DNA of 64,000 nt, from assembly GCA_963723205.1 (NCBI GenBank), contig CAVRQC010000008.1, positions 7,447 through 71,446 on the forward strand. The letters run 5' to 3'. The notes under the pieces were generated by a model. It made no database searches. It was not told where the DNA came from and was given only the letters and a program-made list of their open reading frames with translations. Numbering within the stretch: the first letter of the stretch is position 1; every line of letters starts with the position of its first letter. Below, in pieces: positions 9,684 to 17,584 of the stretch. The translations under genes and the position numbers were made by a program. The DNA comes from CAVQBP01 sp963723205. GTDB taxonomy: Bacteria > Bacteroidota > Ignavibacteria > Ignavibacteriales > Ignavibacteriaceae.

Positions 9684-11018
9684 TTATTCAGATACAACTA
9701 ATTTTTCTAATTCCTCTAAGGATTTTTCTTTGGTTTCCGGCATTATCTTCCAGACAAACAAGAAAAAAGGGATCATCATAATGGAGAAAAACATAAACAC
9801 ATTCCCGCCGCCAAATTGAGTAAGAGCAATGGGAAATACTAATCCAATTATTGCATTCATAATCCAATGTGTGAATGATCCAAGTGCCTGTCCTTTTGAT
9901 CTTATCTTATTTGGAAATATCTCTGCAAGGAAAACCCATATCACTGCACCCTGCGATAGAGCAAAGAAAGCAATAAATCCTATAATAAATATAACCAAGC
10001 CTGTATTCCCAAGAAGAGAAGCATCATAATAGTCAATTGCAGCTCCCGCCAAAGCCAAAAACATTCCAACTGCACCTATAAGAAGAAGAGTTTTACGTCC
10101 GAACTTATCGATAAAGAACATGGCAATTATGGTAAAGAGCATGTTAGTCACTCCAACGGCAACTGCCTGGAGCATTGCGGTATTTGTATTCGCACCGGCT
10201 TTTTCAAATATCATTGGTGCATAATACATAATTACATTAATTCCGGATAATTGGTTAAAAACAGCTAACAGAACCGCACAAATTATTACAAAATTAAATT
10301 TCTTTTGGAAAAGTTTTGTCCCAACCTTACCTACTTCTTCTTTCAATGACTCAACAATATCCGATAATTCAGCTTGTACATCCTTTCTTCCAACGTCAGT
10401 TAAAACTGATTCAGCTTCATTATTAAGGGACTTTTTTACCAGCCATCGCGGACTTTCAGGAACAAGGAACAAAAGGATAAAAAATAGTACAGCAGGAAAA
10501 GCTTCAATCCCAAACATCCACCGCCAGTTATTTATCCCTGTATTCACTAAAAGATAATTTGAAAAAAATGCTACAAGAATTCCGAAAACAATATTAAACT
10601 GCGCAACGGCAACTAGTCTTCCCCGCATTTTAGCAGGAGCGATTTCAGCTATATACATAGGCGCCATAACGGATGATGCTCCTATGGCCAGTCCTCCTAA
10701 AAACCTGGAAAACAACAAAAAGTACCATCCGGTTGCAAGTGCACATCCAATTGCGGAAAGGAAATAGAAAATACCGCAAATAAAAAGATTGAAACGTCTG
10801 CCCCAAAGATCACCGGGTTTTCCAATTGCAATTGCTCCGATAACGGTTCCCCATAAAGCGATTGAAACAGTAATACCTAAAGTTGAATCAGTAAGATTAA
10901 AATATTGTGTTATATATTTTGTTGTACCCGAAATGACTGCAGTATCAAAACCAAAAAGGAAACTTCCCAAGGCTGATACAATTGTTGCAAATAATAATTT
11001 ATTATTCAATAGTTTCAC
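9684..11018 (-). CDS. MFS sugar porter (XylE/GLUT family)
   Basis: A 444-residue, twelve-helix transporter with sugar-porter signatures: GFDTAVISG in helix 1, GRRFNLF after helix 2, PESPRWLVKK after helix 6, NQLSGINVIMYYAP in helix 7 and PETKEKSLEELE after helix 12. The family imports monosaccharides such as xylose, glucose, galactose or mannose, often with protons. It is the first gene of the minus-strand operon porter-ROK-FucP-GH38 (gaps of 57, 50 and 28 bases). A LacI-type palindrome lies 75 bases upstream of its start. Substrate is inferred from context only. Confidence 0.9.
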   Translation of the reverse strand: MKLLNNKLLFATIVSALGSFLFGFDTAVISGTTKYITQYFNLTDSTLGITVSIALWGTVIGAIAIGKPGDLWGRRFNLFICGIFYFLSAIGCALATGWYFLLFSRFLGGLAIGASSVMAPMYIAEIAPAKMRGRLVAVAQFNIVFGILVAFFSNYLLVNTGINNWRWMFGIEAFPAVLFFILLFLVPESPRWLVKKSLNNEAESVLTDVGRKDVQAELSDIVESLKEEVGKVGTKLFQKKFNFVIICAVLLAVFNQLSGINVIMYYAPMIFEKAGANTNTAMLQAVAVGVTNMLFTIIAMFFIDKFGRKTLLLIGAVGMFLALAGAAIDYYDASLLGNTGLVIFIIGFIAFFALSQGAVIWVFLAEIFPNKIRSKGQALGSFTHWIMNAIIGLVFPIALTQFGGGNVFMFFSIMMIPFFLFVWKIMPETKEKSLEELEKLVVSE

Positions 11019-11537
11019 CTGAAGTTTAGGTTTAGATTGGAATATTCATTGAATTTATTTTGCTTTAGATATGTTCTTAATCATTTGTTTTTTTCAAACG
11101 TTTTAATTTACAATAAATTTTATTAAAAAATAAACTATGTGAGGTTACTTCAACAAAATATTTAATAATATTTACTTTTGTTTGTTTAAAGAATCTGATA
11201 TTTAAATAAAAATTGCAGATATTTTTAAGAACATTAGTTTTTCTTCCAATTTTTGCTTTAATCCATTATTTGACTAACAACATCTTTAACGTCTTTCTAA
11301 ATTCCCCTCCTCCTGAACGTCGGTAGTAATTATTGTATAAAAATAAACTTCAGAAAGCAAATCATTAGCATTTCATAAAATCCATTGAAAAACTGCTGGT
11401 TCAACTTCTTTATTTAACTCACCTATTAAATTATTTAATTCTAATAATTGATTCTTTTTATATTATATTTAAAATAAATCACTAGAAGTATTGATACTAA
11501 ACAATAATATTCTATTAATTGGAATGAATAGATTATG
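11019..11537. other. Intergenic region upstream of the sugar operon
   Basis: About 520 AT-rich bases between the sugar porter start and the 3' end of the receiver-domain gene (both minus strand). It should contain the sugar operon promoter. The only structured element I can support is the AAACGTTT-centred palindrome at 11093-11106. No ORF, RNA gene or strong hairpin was seen in the remainder. Confidence 0.5.
11093..11106. promoter_or_regulatory. Candidate LacI-family operator upstream of the mannosidase operon
   Basis: The sequence TTCAAACGTTTTAA contains a perfect AAACGTTT core with partly symmetrical flanks, resembling LacI/GalR-type operators built around a central CG. It lies about 75 bases upstream of the sugar porter start codon, as expected for a catabolic operon. 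No LacI-type regulator gene is in the window, so the regulator would be encoded elsewhere. A chance match in AT-rich DNA is possible. Confidence 0.35.
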
Positions 11538-11906
11538 TTAATCTTTTTTGAGAGTCTTAGATACAAGTTCAAGAAAATCTTTTTTTTCAAAAGGTTTGAC
11601 TAAGAAATAATTACAACCAGCTTCAAAAGCATCATCTTTATAATACCTACCGAATGCTGTGATAGCAATAATTGGGGTTTCTTTATAACGCTCAATCTTT
11701 CTTATATACTCCGTAAGAGACAATCCATCTAATTCACCTCTTAAATTTATATCCATTAGGATTAAATCATAACTATTTTTATTAATCATATCCTGACCAA
11801 TTTCCCCGTTAGCGGCAATACTCAAATCTCCAATTTCTTTTAAATAATGTTCAAATAAAACTGTTGTAGGTTTATCATCATCAACGACTAATATTTTAGG
11901 CAGCAA
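11538..11906 (-). CDS. Receiver-only response regulator (CheY-like)
   Basis: A 122-residue single receiver domain. It has the acidic cluster D9-D10-D11, the phosphoacceptor D52 (in YDLILMDINL), the switch threonine in AITAFG and the invariant lysine in FLVKPF. No output domain follows. The start is probably TTG: the minus strand reads AAGGGATAAATTTTG, with a Shine-Dalgarno-like AAGGG at proper spacing and no in-frame ATG upstream. Such proteins usually relay phosphate from a histidine kinase to a partner by protein contact. No kinase is nearby, so the partner is unknown. Confidence 0.88.
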   Translation of the reverse strand: MLPKILVVDDDKPTTVLFEHYLKEIGDLSIAANGEIGQDMINKNSYDLILMDINLRGELDGLSLTEYIRKIERYKETPIIAITAFGRYYKDDAFEAGCNYFLVKPFEKKDFLELVSKTLKKD

Positions 11907-12472
11907 AATTTATCCCTTGAGTAATTATGTTAAAATAATATGTAATAAATGTGAATACCTTTTTAATAAATGATATGGAGATAAGTTTCAAATTGAATTT
12001 CATAATACGATTTTAAACTGCTATTGTATTAGCTCACTTGTCGAAATTAATCCCGGAAATCTTGTCACAAGAACTTCTTGTTACTTACAAATGTAATAAT
12101 ATTTAAATTCAAATTAGAAAAAAATATTCTAAAGATGTAAAATACCCTCGTTCTCTTTCAATCATTATGAATTGATGATTATAAATTACTTAAATCTTTC
12201 CTGGAATTTACAGGAAATAAAATTCTGAGATTTCAAGCCATAATAAAGAGATTAATTTAGTCTTTATTAATTGAATCACACTCAGTTTGACATTTAATAA
12301 AGTATATTGTTTATTATCCTTTATATTTTTAGCACGTTAATATTAATTGCCTTAGTAAATTCTTATTGAATAATGATATGAAACAAAATTAATTTTAACT
12401 TGTAAAAGACCTCATAATTTTAATAATGGAATTAACTAAGTAAAAAGTAATTAAATAAAAAAGAAGGCTCAT
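11907..12472. other. Long AT-rich divergent intergenic region
   Basis: About 565 bases between the receiver gene (minus) and the membrane-protein gene (plus). It must hold both promoters. I see no ORF with plausible coding character, no tRNA-like fold and no strong inverted repeat. The last bases before the plus-strand gene contain AAGAAGG, a good ribosome-binding site. Confidence 0.4.
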
Positions 12473-13042
12473 ATGAAAGCTAGGGCTTTGTCGGTAAAAG
12501 GACATCATGAAAACTTTATTACAAAAGCTTTGAAGGATTTTTTCAATCCTTATGAAGCGTGGGGAAGACAAAACAGGAATCAATTTTTAATTGGTGTATT
12601 TTTGATCATTATTTATTTTCTAAGTAATGCAATCATTACAGTTATACATCCGTACTGGAATCCTTTTATTTATACTTCAAACGGATTGTTATTAGCAGCA
12701 TTTGCTTGTATCGGATTAGTTGTTGGCAGATATACAGTAAACACTTTCAATCTTACCTCAAATAGATATCCGTGGTACGAAAAATATATGCCTATGATTA
12801 TATCTCTTTTAGGATTGGTTACCTTAATTGCTATTCAAAATTTAAGTGGTACTGGTGTTTATGATGCCAGCCTCTGGATAAATATAAGTGTATTATTTGT
12901 AATATTTATTATTGCAGCAGGATATTTTGTGGAGGGAAGCAGCAGTGAAAAGGCTATAAAAATATGGTTCTCACTTTTAGGGTACTTTTTCTCCATCATT
13001 GCAGTATTTTATTTTTTGGACCGTTTTTTAGAAACAATTTAA
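12473..13042 (+). CDS. Uncharacterised five-helix membrane protein
   Basis: A 189-residue protein not recognised as a known family. After a basic, partly amphipathic N-terminus of about 40 residues (ITKALKDFFNPYEAWGRQNRNQF) come about five hydrophobic helices: near 41-60, 72-88, 108-125, 138-155 and 165-185. There is no signal peptide and no obvious catalytic motif. A clear ribosome-binding site (AAGAAGG) precedes ATG 12473. It stands alone between long intergenic regions, with a strong hairpin starting 55 bases downstream. The hydrophobic pattern supports an inner-membrane location, but function cannot be inferred. Confidence 0.7.
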   Translation: MKARALSVKGHHENFITKALKDFFNPYEAWGRQNRNQFLIGVFLIIIYFLSNAIITVIHPYWNPFIYTSNGLLLAAFACIGLVVGRYTVNTFNLTSNRYPWYEKYMPMIISLLGLVTLIAIQNLSGTGVYDASLWINISVLFVIFIIAAGYFVEGSSSEKAIKIWFSLLGYFFSIIAVFYFLDRFLETI

Positions 13043-13096
13043 GAATTAAAAAAAAACCCGGAAGACTTAAAACATTATAAAACTGACTTTCCATTC

Positions 13097-13139
13097 TTAT
13101 CCTTCATTAAAGAAAAGCTTTATTCTTTATGAAGGATAA
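13097..13139. repeat. Long imperfect inverted repeat downstream of the five-helix protein
   Basis: Arms 13097-13114 and 13123-13139 pair almost completely (TTATCCTTCAT with ATGAAGGATAA, then AAAGAA with TTCTTT, one bulged base) around a loop containing AAGCTT. No T-run follows on the plus strand, so it is not a standard terminator. It could be an mRNA-stabilising hairpin or a factor-dependent end. Confidence 0.6.
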
Positions 13140-13265
13140 AAATGCCTACTTAAACCCCGTCTTAACAAAATAAGTATATAGGATTCTAAAACAATAAATT
13201 CTTTATAGATATTTTTTTTATTTTGTTATAGTAAAGTTACCATAATATCTTAAAGTTGGGGCATT

Positions 13266-15476
13266 ATGAAAAGAATTTTCTACTATTTTACTTACGTCTT
13301 TTTCATCCTATTAATTACAGGTTTTAATACAAATAAAATATCCAGTCCCAAAAATCTTTTAATTTTTTACTCCAGTAATGTAGCTCAGCAAAATTTTGCT
13401 GTTGAAAAGTTGAAAGAAGTAATTTCAATAAGTCCAACTACCAATCCTGGTAAGGCAGAAATTATAATCATTACTTCTGAAAAACTAAGCAAAGCTGAAA
13501 ATGTATTATTGTACTATAATAATGTTGCAAAAGAAGGATATTCAATTAAGAAACTTCCTGGTGACAAAGTATCTGTAATTGCTTCTGATCAAACTGGAGC
13601 TATGTACGGCATACTTGATTTGGCAGAACAATTTGAAATGGGAAAAACAATTTCAACTGTTGAGGAAAAAAGTATTAATCCTAAATTTGCTTTCAGGGCA
13701 ATTAAATTTAACCTGCCATGGGATTCTTACCGCAGGCATGAAAGTCTTCAGCTTCATTATAAAACAGTTAAAGATTTAAAATTCTGGAAAGCATTCCTGA
13801 ATCAAATGGCGGAAAACAGGTTTAATGCACTTACTCTCTGGAACCTGCATCCTTTTCCTTATATGATAAAGTTAAAAAAATTTCCAGAAGCATGCCCATT
13901 TTCTAATGAAGAAATGAAAGATTGGCAACACTTTTGGCACAGCTTATTTCATATGGCTAAGGACAGAGGAATAAAGACTTATATAATTGACTGGAATATT
14001 TTTGTCAGCCCTGAGTTTGCAAAGGCTCACGGAGTTGCTCAATACTGCCTACCCGAAATGGCCGGCAAAGAGTATTATGGAAAAGGAGATTATTCACCTT
14101 TAGTACAGGAATATAATAGAGAGTGTGTGACAGAATTAATTAATGAATACCCTGAACTAACAGGAATTGGTGTTAGTCAGAATGAACGGATGGAAGGTGT
14201 TGATGAACAAACCTGGCAGAATTGGATAGTCGATACATATTTTGATGCAATGGATAAAGCAAATCATAAAATAGAATTTATTATGCGTGCTCATACTCAT
14301 CCTGCTCCCAAATTAACACGAAAAGCTATCGAAGATAATGCTTATAGACTTGGAACAGTGTGGGTACCGGTAAAATTTAATTGGTCCCATTCACATGCAA
14401 CACCTAAATTAGAATATATCCATGGTGGTTCACGTTCTCATTCCCTTTGGGATCCTGAGCCCAAAAATTATAAGATGGTTTTTACTATGAGAAACGAAGA
14501 TTTCTTTATTCTTCGCTGGGGAGATCCAGATTTTATTAGAGATGTTATAAAACAAAACCATCAGGATTATGTTGGCGGATACCAGATTGGTTCTGAATGT
14601 TATATCCCTGCAAAAGAATATATAATCAAGCCAGGTCCATATCTTACATGGAAATACGGATTTCAAAGGCAATGGTTATTTTATATGGTTTGGGGAAGAT
14701 TATTATATGATTCTTCAACTAAAGATGATGTATTTGCAAACGCATTTAATCAAAAATACAATATCAATTATGGTGATAAGCTGGTGGCAGCACATGAATT
14801 AGCAGATAAGATGCCGCTTAAACTAGCTTCATTCTATGCTGCATCATGGGATTTTACTTTGTACTCCGAAGGTTTCCTTGCCGGATACAAATCCAATATG
14901 GGTTGTTATTATGATAGTGTTTCCCCTTTTATATCGGTTAATGAAATAATCCATACGGTCACTTTAGATGATCAACTTATGTCTATTGACCATTATGTAA
15001 ACGGAAAATTTAAGGATTCAAATAAAACTACTCCATTACAGTTAGCAGATGAACTTGAAAAAGAAGGAAATGATGCTTTAAACATTATTAAAGATATACA
15101 AACGGATAATCCGACATTGAAACATGAAATTGATGATATAAGAGCATGGTCATTGCTTAGTCTTTATTTTAGTGAAAAGCTTCGAGGAGGTTCTGCATTA
15201 CAGTTTTACCGCATTACAGGCAAAGAAGATAAAAAAGCCGAAAGTATTCAGCACCTGGAACTTGCCCTGGAATATTGGAAAAAACTGGTAGCAGTAACAA
15301 GTAAATATATTACTGAAATTCCCCTACTCCACTTAGGAGACAAATTTAATAATGGCGGAAACAAGCGTAATATATCAAAATTTTCCTGGGCTAATTTATT
15401 AAGTGAAGTTAAGTATGATATTGAAATTGCAAAAAAATCTACTCCGGGAGGAATTACTAATACATCTGGAAAATAA
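13266..15476 (+). CDS. Exported glycoside hydrolase-like protein (GH67/GH20-type architecture)
   Basis: A 736-residue protein with an N-terminal signal segment (about 1-22). Residues about 30-120 resemble the small alpha/beta domain that precedes the catalytic barrel in GH67 alpha-glucuronidases and GH20 enzymes (IIIITSEKL..., YSIKKLPGDKVSVIASDQTGAMYGILDLAE). A TIM-barrel-like region follows (FRAIKFNLPWDSYRR, NRFNALTLWNLHPFPYMI, GIKTYIIDWNIFVSP, LTGIGVSQNERMEG). The C-terminal 250 residues are helical. NERMEG and IGSECY contain possible catalytic acids, but I cannot name them with confidence. No signature of a characterised family is complete, so substrate is open. It is a single gene between long intergenic regions. 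Role in polysaccharide or glycan breakdown is inferred from fold-level resemblance only. Confidence 0.6.
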   Translation: MKRIFYYFTYVFFILLITGFNTNKISSPKNLLIFYSSNVAQQNFAVEKLKEVISISPTTNPGKAEIIIITSEKLSKAENVLLYYNNVAKEGYSIKKLPGDKVSVIASDQTGAMYGILDLAEQFEMGKTISTVEEKSINPKFAFRAIKFNLPWDSYRRHESLQLHYKTVKDLKFWKAFLNQMAENRFNALTLWNLHPFPYMIKLKKFPEACPFSNEEMKDWQHFWHSLFHMAKDRGIKTYIIDWNIFVSPEFAKAHGVAQYCLPEMAGKEYYGKGDYSPLVQEYNRECVTELINEYPELTGIGVSQNERMEGVDEQTWQNWIVDTYFDAMDKANHKIEFIMRAHTHPAPKLTRKAIEDNAYRLGTVWVPVKFNWSHSHATPKLEYIHGGSRSHSLWDPEPKNYKMVFTMRNEDFFILRWGDPDFIRDVIKQNHQDYVGGYQIGSECYIPAKEYIIKPGPYLTWKYGFQRQWLFYMVWGRLLYDSSTKDDVFANAFNQKYNINYGDKLVAAHELADKMPLKLASFYAASWDFTLYSEGFLAGYKSNMGCYYDSVSPFISVNEIIHTVTLDDQLMSIDHYVNGKFKDSNKTTPLQLADELEKEGNDALNIIKDIQTDNPTLKHEIDDIRAWSLLSLYFSEKLRGGSALQFYRITGKEDKKAESIQHLELALEYWKKLVAVTSKYITEIPLLHLGDKFNNGGNKRNISKFSWANLLSEVKYDIEIAKKSTPGGITNTSGK

Positions 15477-15592
15477 TACTATTACCATTTAGATTAATCA
15501 AAATGATACAAAATACAATCCACAAAATAATCTTGATTTAATTGTAAAGATTAAATAGTTTTGATAAAATTTAATGAGGAATTAATAATAAA

Positions 15593-15697
15593 ATGACATT
15601 ACGGAAAGATTTCACCACAAACAAATGCTGTTGTAGTTGTTGCTGCATGTGTTGTTGTACTGCAATGAAAGGCAGAGGGAAATTGCTCCGTATATAA
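15593..15697 (+). CDS. Polycysteine leader peptide (candidate cysteine-responsive attenuator)
   Basis: A 34-codon ORF: ATG at 15593, TAA at 15695. Residues 12-22 read CCCSCCCMCCC, i.e. nine Cys codons in eleven (six TGT, three TGC), followed by a basic tail (KGRGKLLRI). A GAGGA lies 12 bases upstream of the ATG. An intrinsic terminator begins 23 bases after the stop, and the next gene starts 45 bases after that hairpin. The downstream operon (DUF4395, thioredoxin, CysA2-like sulfurtransferase) is sulfur-related. Polycysteine short ORFs ahead of sulfurtransferase operons act as cysteine-responsive attenuators in mycobacteria. By analogy, ribosome stalling on Cys codons when cysteine is scarce would allow read-through here. 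An alternative is a metal-binding microprotein. The codon run is certain; the mechanism is inferred. Confidence 0.75.
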   Translation: MTLRKDFTTNKCCCSCCCMCCCTAMKGRGKLLRI

Positions 15698-15732
15698 TTA
15701 AAAATTATAATTGATTTTTAAAACCCGCTGCC
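15671..15732 (+). promoter_or_regulatory. Candidate antiterminator pairing in the polycysteine leader
   Basis: GGCAGAGGG (15671-15679, inside the leader ORF just after the Cys codons) can pair with CCCGCTGCC (15724-15732) at eight of nine positions. The second segment covers most of the 5' arm of the terminator stem (15720-15730), so the two folds are mutually exclusive. A ribosome paused in the Cys run (15626-15658) would leave 15671-15679 free, while one finishing translation would tend to mask it. This matches classical attenuation logic. Pairing was worked out by eye, with no energy calculation. Confidence 0.5.
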
Positions 15733-15756
15733 GATGTAAATTGACAGCGGGTTTTT
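15720..15756 (+). terminator. Intrinsic terminator/attenuator between polycysteine ORF and DUF4395 operon
   Basis: A perfect 11-bp stem (15720-15730 with 15745-15755, AAAACCCGCTG and its complement), a 14-base loop and a T-rich tail (TTTTTAATTTT). It sits between the leader ORF and the first structural gene of the same strand, so full termination would silence the operon. That placement is why I read it as an attenuator rather than an end-of-transcript signal. Confidence 0.88.
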
Positions 15757-15801
15757 AATTTTAAAACATTTCAAAAATCTTTGATACAATCAGGAGAAGT
15801 A

Positions 15802-16260
15802 ATGGGATATAAAAATGAAAAAATAGATAAGACATCCTTAAAATTTAACCAGGGATGCATTGTTGTATTTACCAGCCTGGCATTTTTATTAAATAACTAT
15901 TGGCTTGTAGCTTTTGTGGGTGTAGTTTTACTCATGGATACTTTAATTTCCGGTATAGGTCTCTTTAAATTAGTTTATAAACATATTGCAAAACCTCTAA
16001 AAATTCTAAATCCGAATATTTCTATTGAAAATAAAGCACCTCATCAATTTGCACAGGGGTTGGGCGGATCATTTCTTCTTTTGTCATTTTTTCTATTGCA
16101 ATTTTTAGGATCAGCTTTCTTCGGATGGGCTGTTTCATTTATTGTTATTGCTCTTGCATTTGTAAATTTAACACTTGATTTCTGTGCCGGCTGCTTTATC
16201 TATTTCCAGATACAAAAAATCAAATTATCTGTTACATTAACGGAGAATAAAAATGCTTGA
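15802..16260 (+). CDS. DUF4395 membrane protein
   Basis: A 152-residue protein with four hydrophobic segments in two hairpins. It carries DUF4395 hallmarks: an N-terminal NQGCIVVFTS stretch (Cys 19), a mid-region AQGLGGSFLLLS and a C-terminal FCAGCFIYF with a Cys pair. Start chosen at ATG 15802, preceded by AGGAG at 15792; a TTG 21 bases earlier is open but has no ribosome-binding site. DUF4395 genes often accompany sulfurtransferase and thioredoxin genes, as here, so the conserved cysteines may take part in sulfur or thiol transfer at the membrane. No biochemical role is established to my knowledge. The stop overlaps the next gene by 8 bases, indicating translational coupling. Confidence 0.85.
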   Translation: MGYKNEKIDKTSLKFNQGCIVVFTSLAFLLNNYWLVAFVGVVLLMDTLISGIGLFKLVYKHIAKPLKILNPNISIENKAPHQFAQGLGGSFLLLSFFLLQFLGSAFFGWAVSFIVIALAFVNLTLDFCAGCFIYFQIQKIKLSVTLTENKNA

Positions 16261-16657
16261 AAGAATAATCACCTTAAGTTTCTTTTTAATCCTGACTTAT
16301 ATTTTAGTAAGAAGACTTTACTCATCAAAAATAATATCAAACAGTTCTTTACCGTTTGAGATTAATAATATAAATAACGCATTGCCAACTATTTTATACT
16401 TTTGGACCGAACAATGTGCTCAGTGCAATAGCGTTCAAAAACCGACAATACTTAAACTGAGAGAAGAAGGAAATGAATTTAATTTTATTTCATTTAATGC
16501 AATTAAAGAACTGGAAATCACAAAACATCTGAATATAAAGACAGTACCCTCTACTGTAGTCTTGAATCATGACAAGAAAATAAATTATATAAACAGCGGT
16601 TATACTGCAGGTAAAATATTAAAAGAACAGCTTAATAAATTACACAAGAAAATGTAA
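16253..16657 (+). CDS. Membrane-anchored thioredoxin-fold protein
   Basis: A 134-residue protein with one N-terminal membrane anchor (about 4-20) and a thioredoxin fold. The redox motif is WTEQCAQC (Cys 55 and 58), replacing the usual WCGPC. The cis-proline loop is visible as KTVPSTVV. It overlaps DUF4395 by 8 bases and precedes the sulfurtransferase by 36. Thioredoxin-like proteins reduce disulfides or persulfides. In this operon it could regenerate the sulfurtransferase or carry sulfane sulfur, but that is contextual inference. Topology (soluble side in or out) is not decided by the sequence. Confidence 0.85.
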   Translation: MLERIITLSFFLILTYILVRRLYSSKIISNSSLPFEINNINNALPTILYFWTEQCAQCNSVQKPTILKLREEGNEFNFISFNAIKELEITKHLNIKTVPSTVVLNHDKKINYINSGYTAGKILKEQLNKLHKKM

Positions 16658-16693
16658 AATTTTTGTTTGAAATTTTATGAAAGGAGTTTTTAA

Positions 16694-17584
16694 ATGAGCG
16701 AGTTAGGAGAAGTCAAAATAAGCGAGATCGAGGAAAGAGGTTATGCAAATCCTGATGTTCTTGTTTCAACTGATTGGGTCGCCTCACATTTGAATGATAC
16801 TGATATAAGAATTATTGAATCTAATGAGGATCTTTTAGTTTATCCTTCAGGTCATATACCGGGCGCAGTACAGGTAGATTGGGAAAAAGACCTAAATGAT
16901 CAATTAAGTAGAGATTATCTTGATAAAATACAATTTGAAAAATTGATGTCTAAAATCGGAGTCACACCTGACTCTACTGTTGTTTTTTACGGAGATAAAA
17001 ATAACTGGTGGGCTTGCTATACATATTGGGTTTTTAAACTATTTCATCATCAGAATGCAAAAATTATGGACGGCGGCAGATTAAAATGGGAAAAAGAAAA
17101 AAGAGAATTGACAAAAGAAATTAAAATATATCCCGAAACTGATTACAAAGCACCTGAACGGGATGATTTTGAAATACGGGCATTTAGAGAACATGTTCTG
17201 GAACATGTAAGGAACGGATTGTATCTTGTGGATGTCCGCAGTCCACAGGAATATTCAGGAGAAAGACTCCATATGCCTGATTATCCTAATGAAGGAGCTT
17301 TACGCGGCGGACATATCCCGAGAGCAAAGAATATCCCCTGGGCTAAAGCAATAAATCCGGATGACGGAACATTTAAGACTTCAGAAGAATTAAGAACAAT
17401 CTATGAAAAAGAAAATGGTTTATCACCTAATGAAGAAATAATAGCTTACTGCAGAATTGGTGAGAGAAGCAGTCATACTTGGTTTGTTCTAAAAAATCTT
17501 TTAGGATTCCCGAAAGTTCGTAATTATGATGGCAGCTGGACAGAATGGGGAAACCTGGTTGGTGTTCCGATAGAAAAAAAATAA
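16694..17584 (+). CDS. Thiosulfate sulfurtransferase (CysA2/SseA-like tandem rhodanese)
   Basis: A 296-residue protein with two rhodanese domains. The N-terminal one (about 20-145) is inactive-looking, and the C-terminal one (about 165-290) has the active-site loop CRIGERS with nucleophilic Cys 253, followed by SHTWFVLKNLLG. That loop is the one found in mycobacterial CysA2-type thiosulfate sulfurtransferases. The enzyme moves sulfane sulfur from thiosulfate to a thiophilic acceptor through a Cys persulfide. A strong ribosome-binding site (AAAGGAG) precedes ATG 16694. It is the last gene of the operon controlled by the polycysteine leader, fitting regulation by cysteine supply. Confidence 0.93.
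   Translation: MSELGEVKISEIEERGYANPDVLVSTDWVASHLNDTDIRIIESNEDLLVYPSGHIPGAVQVDWEKDLNDQLSRDYLDKIQFEKLMSKIGVTPDSTVVFYGDKNNWWACYTYWVFKLFHHQNAKIMDGGRLKWEKEKRELTKEIKIYPETDYKAPERDDFEIRAFREHVLEHVRNGLYLVDVRSPQEYSGERLHMPDYPNEGALRGGHIPRAKNIPWAKAINPDDGTFKTSEELRTIYEKENGLSPNEEIIAYCRIGERSSHTWFVLKNLLGFPKVRNYDGSWTEWGNLVGVPIEKK

Noticed and set aside
15593..15697. The Cys-rich ORF as a metallothionein or a RiPP precursor
   Set aside because: Contiguous CCC blocks instead of spaced CxC/CxxC, a terminator right after, and a sulfur operon behind it fit an attenuator leader better. A metal role is not excluded.
15781..15801. TTG 15781 as start of the DUF4395 protein
   Set aside because: It would extend the protein by seven atypical residues and start in the terminator's shadow; ATG 15802 has AGGAG five bases upstream.
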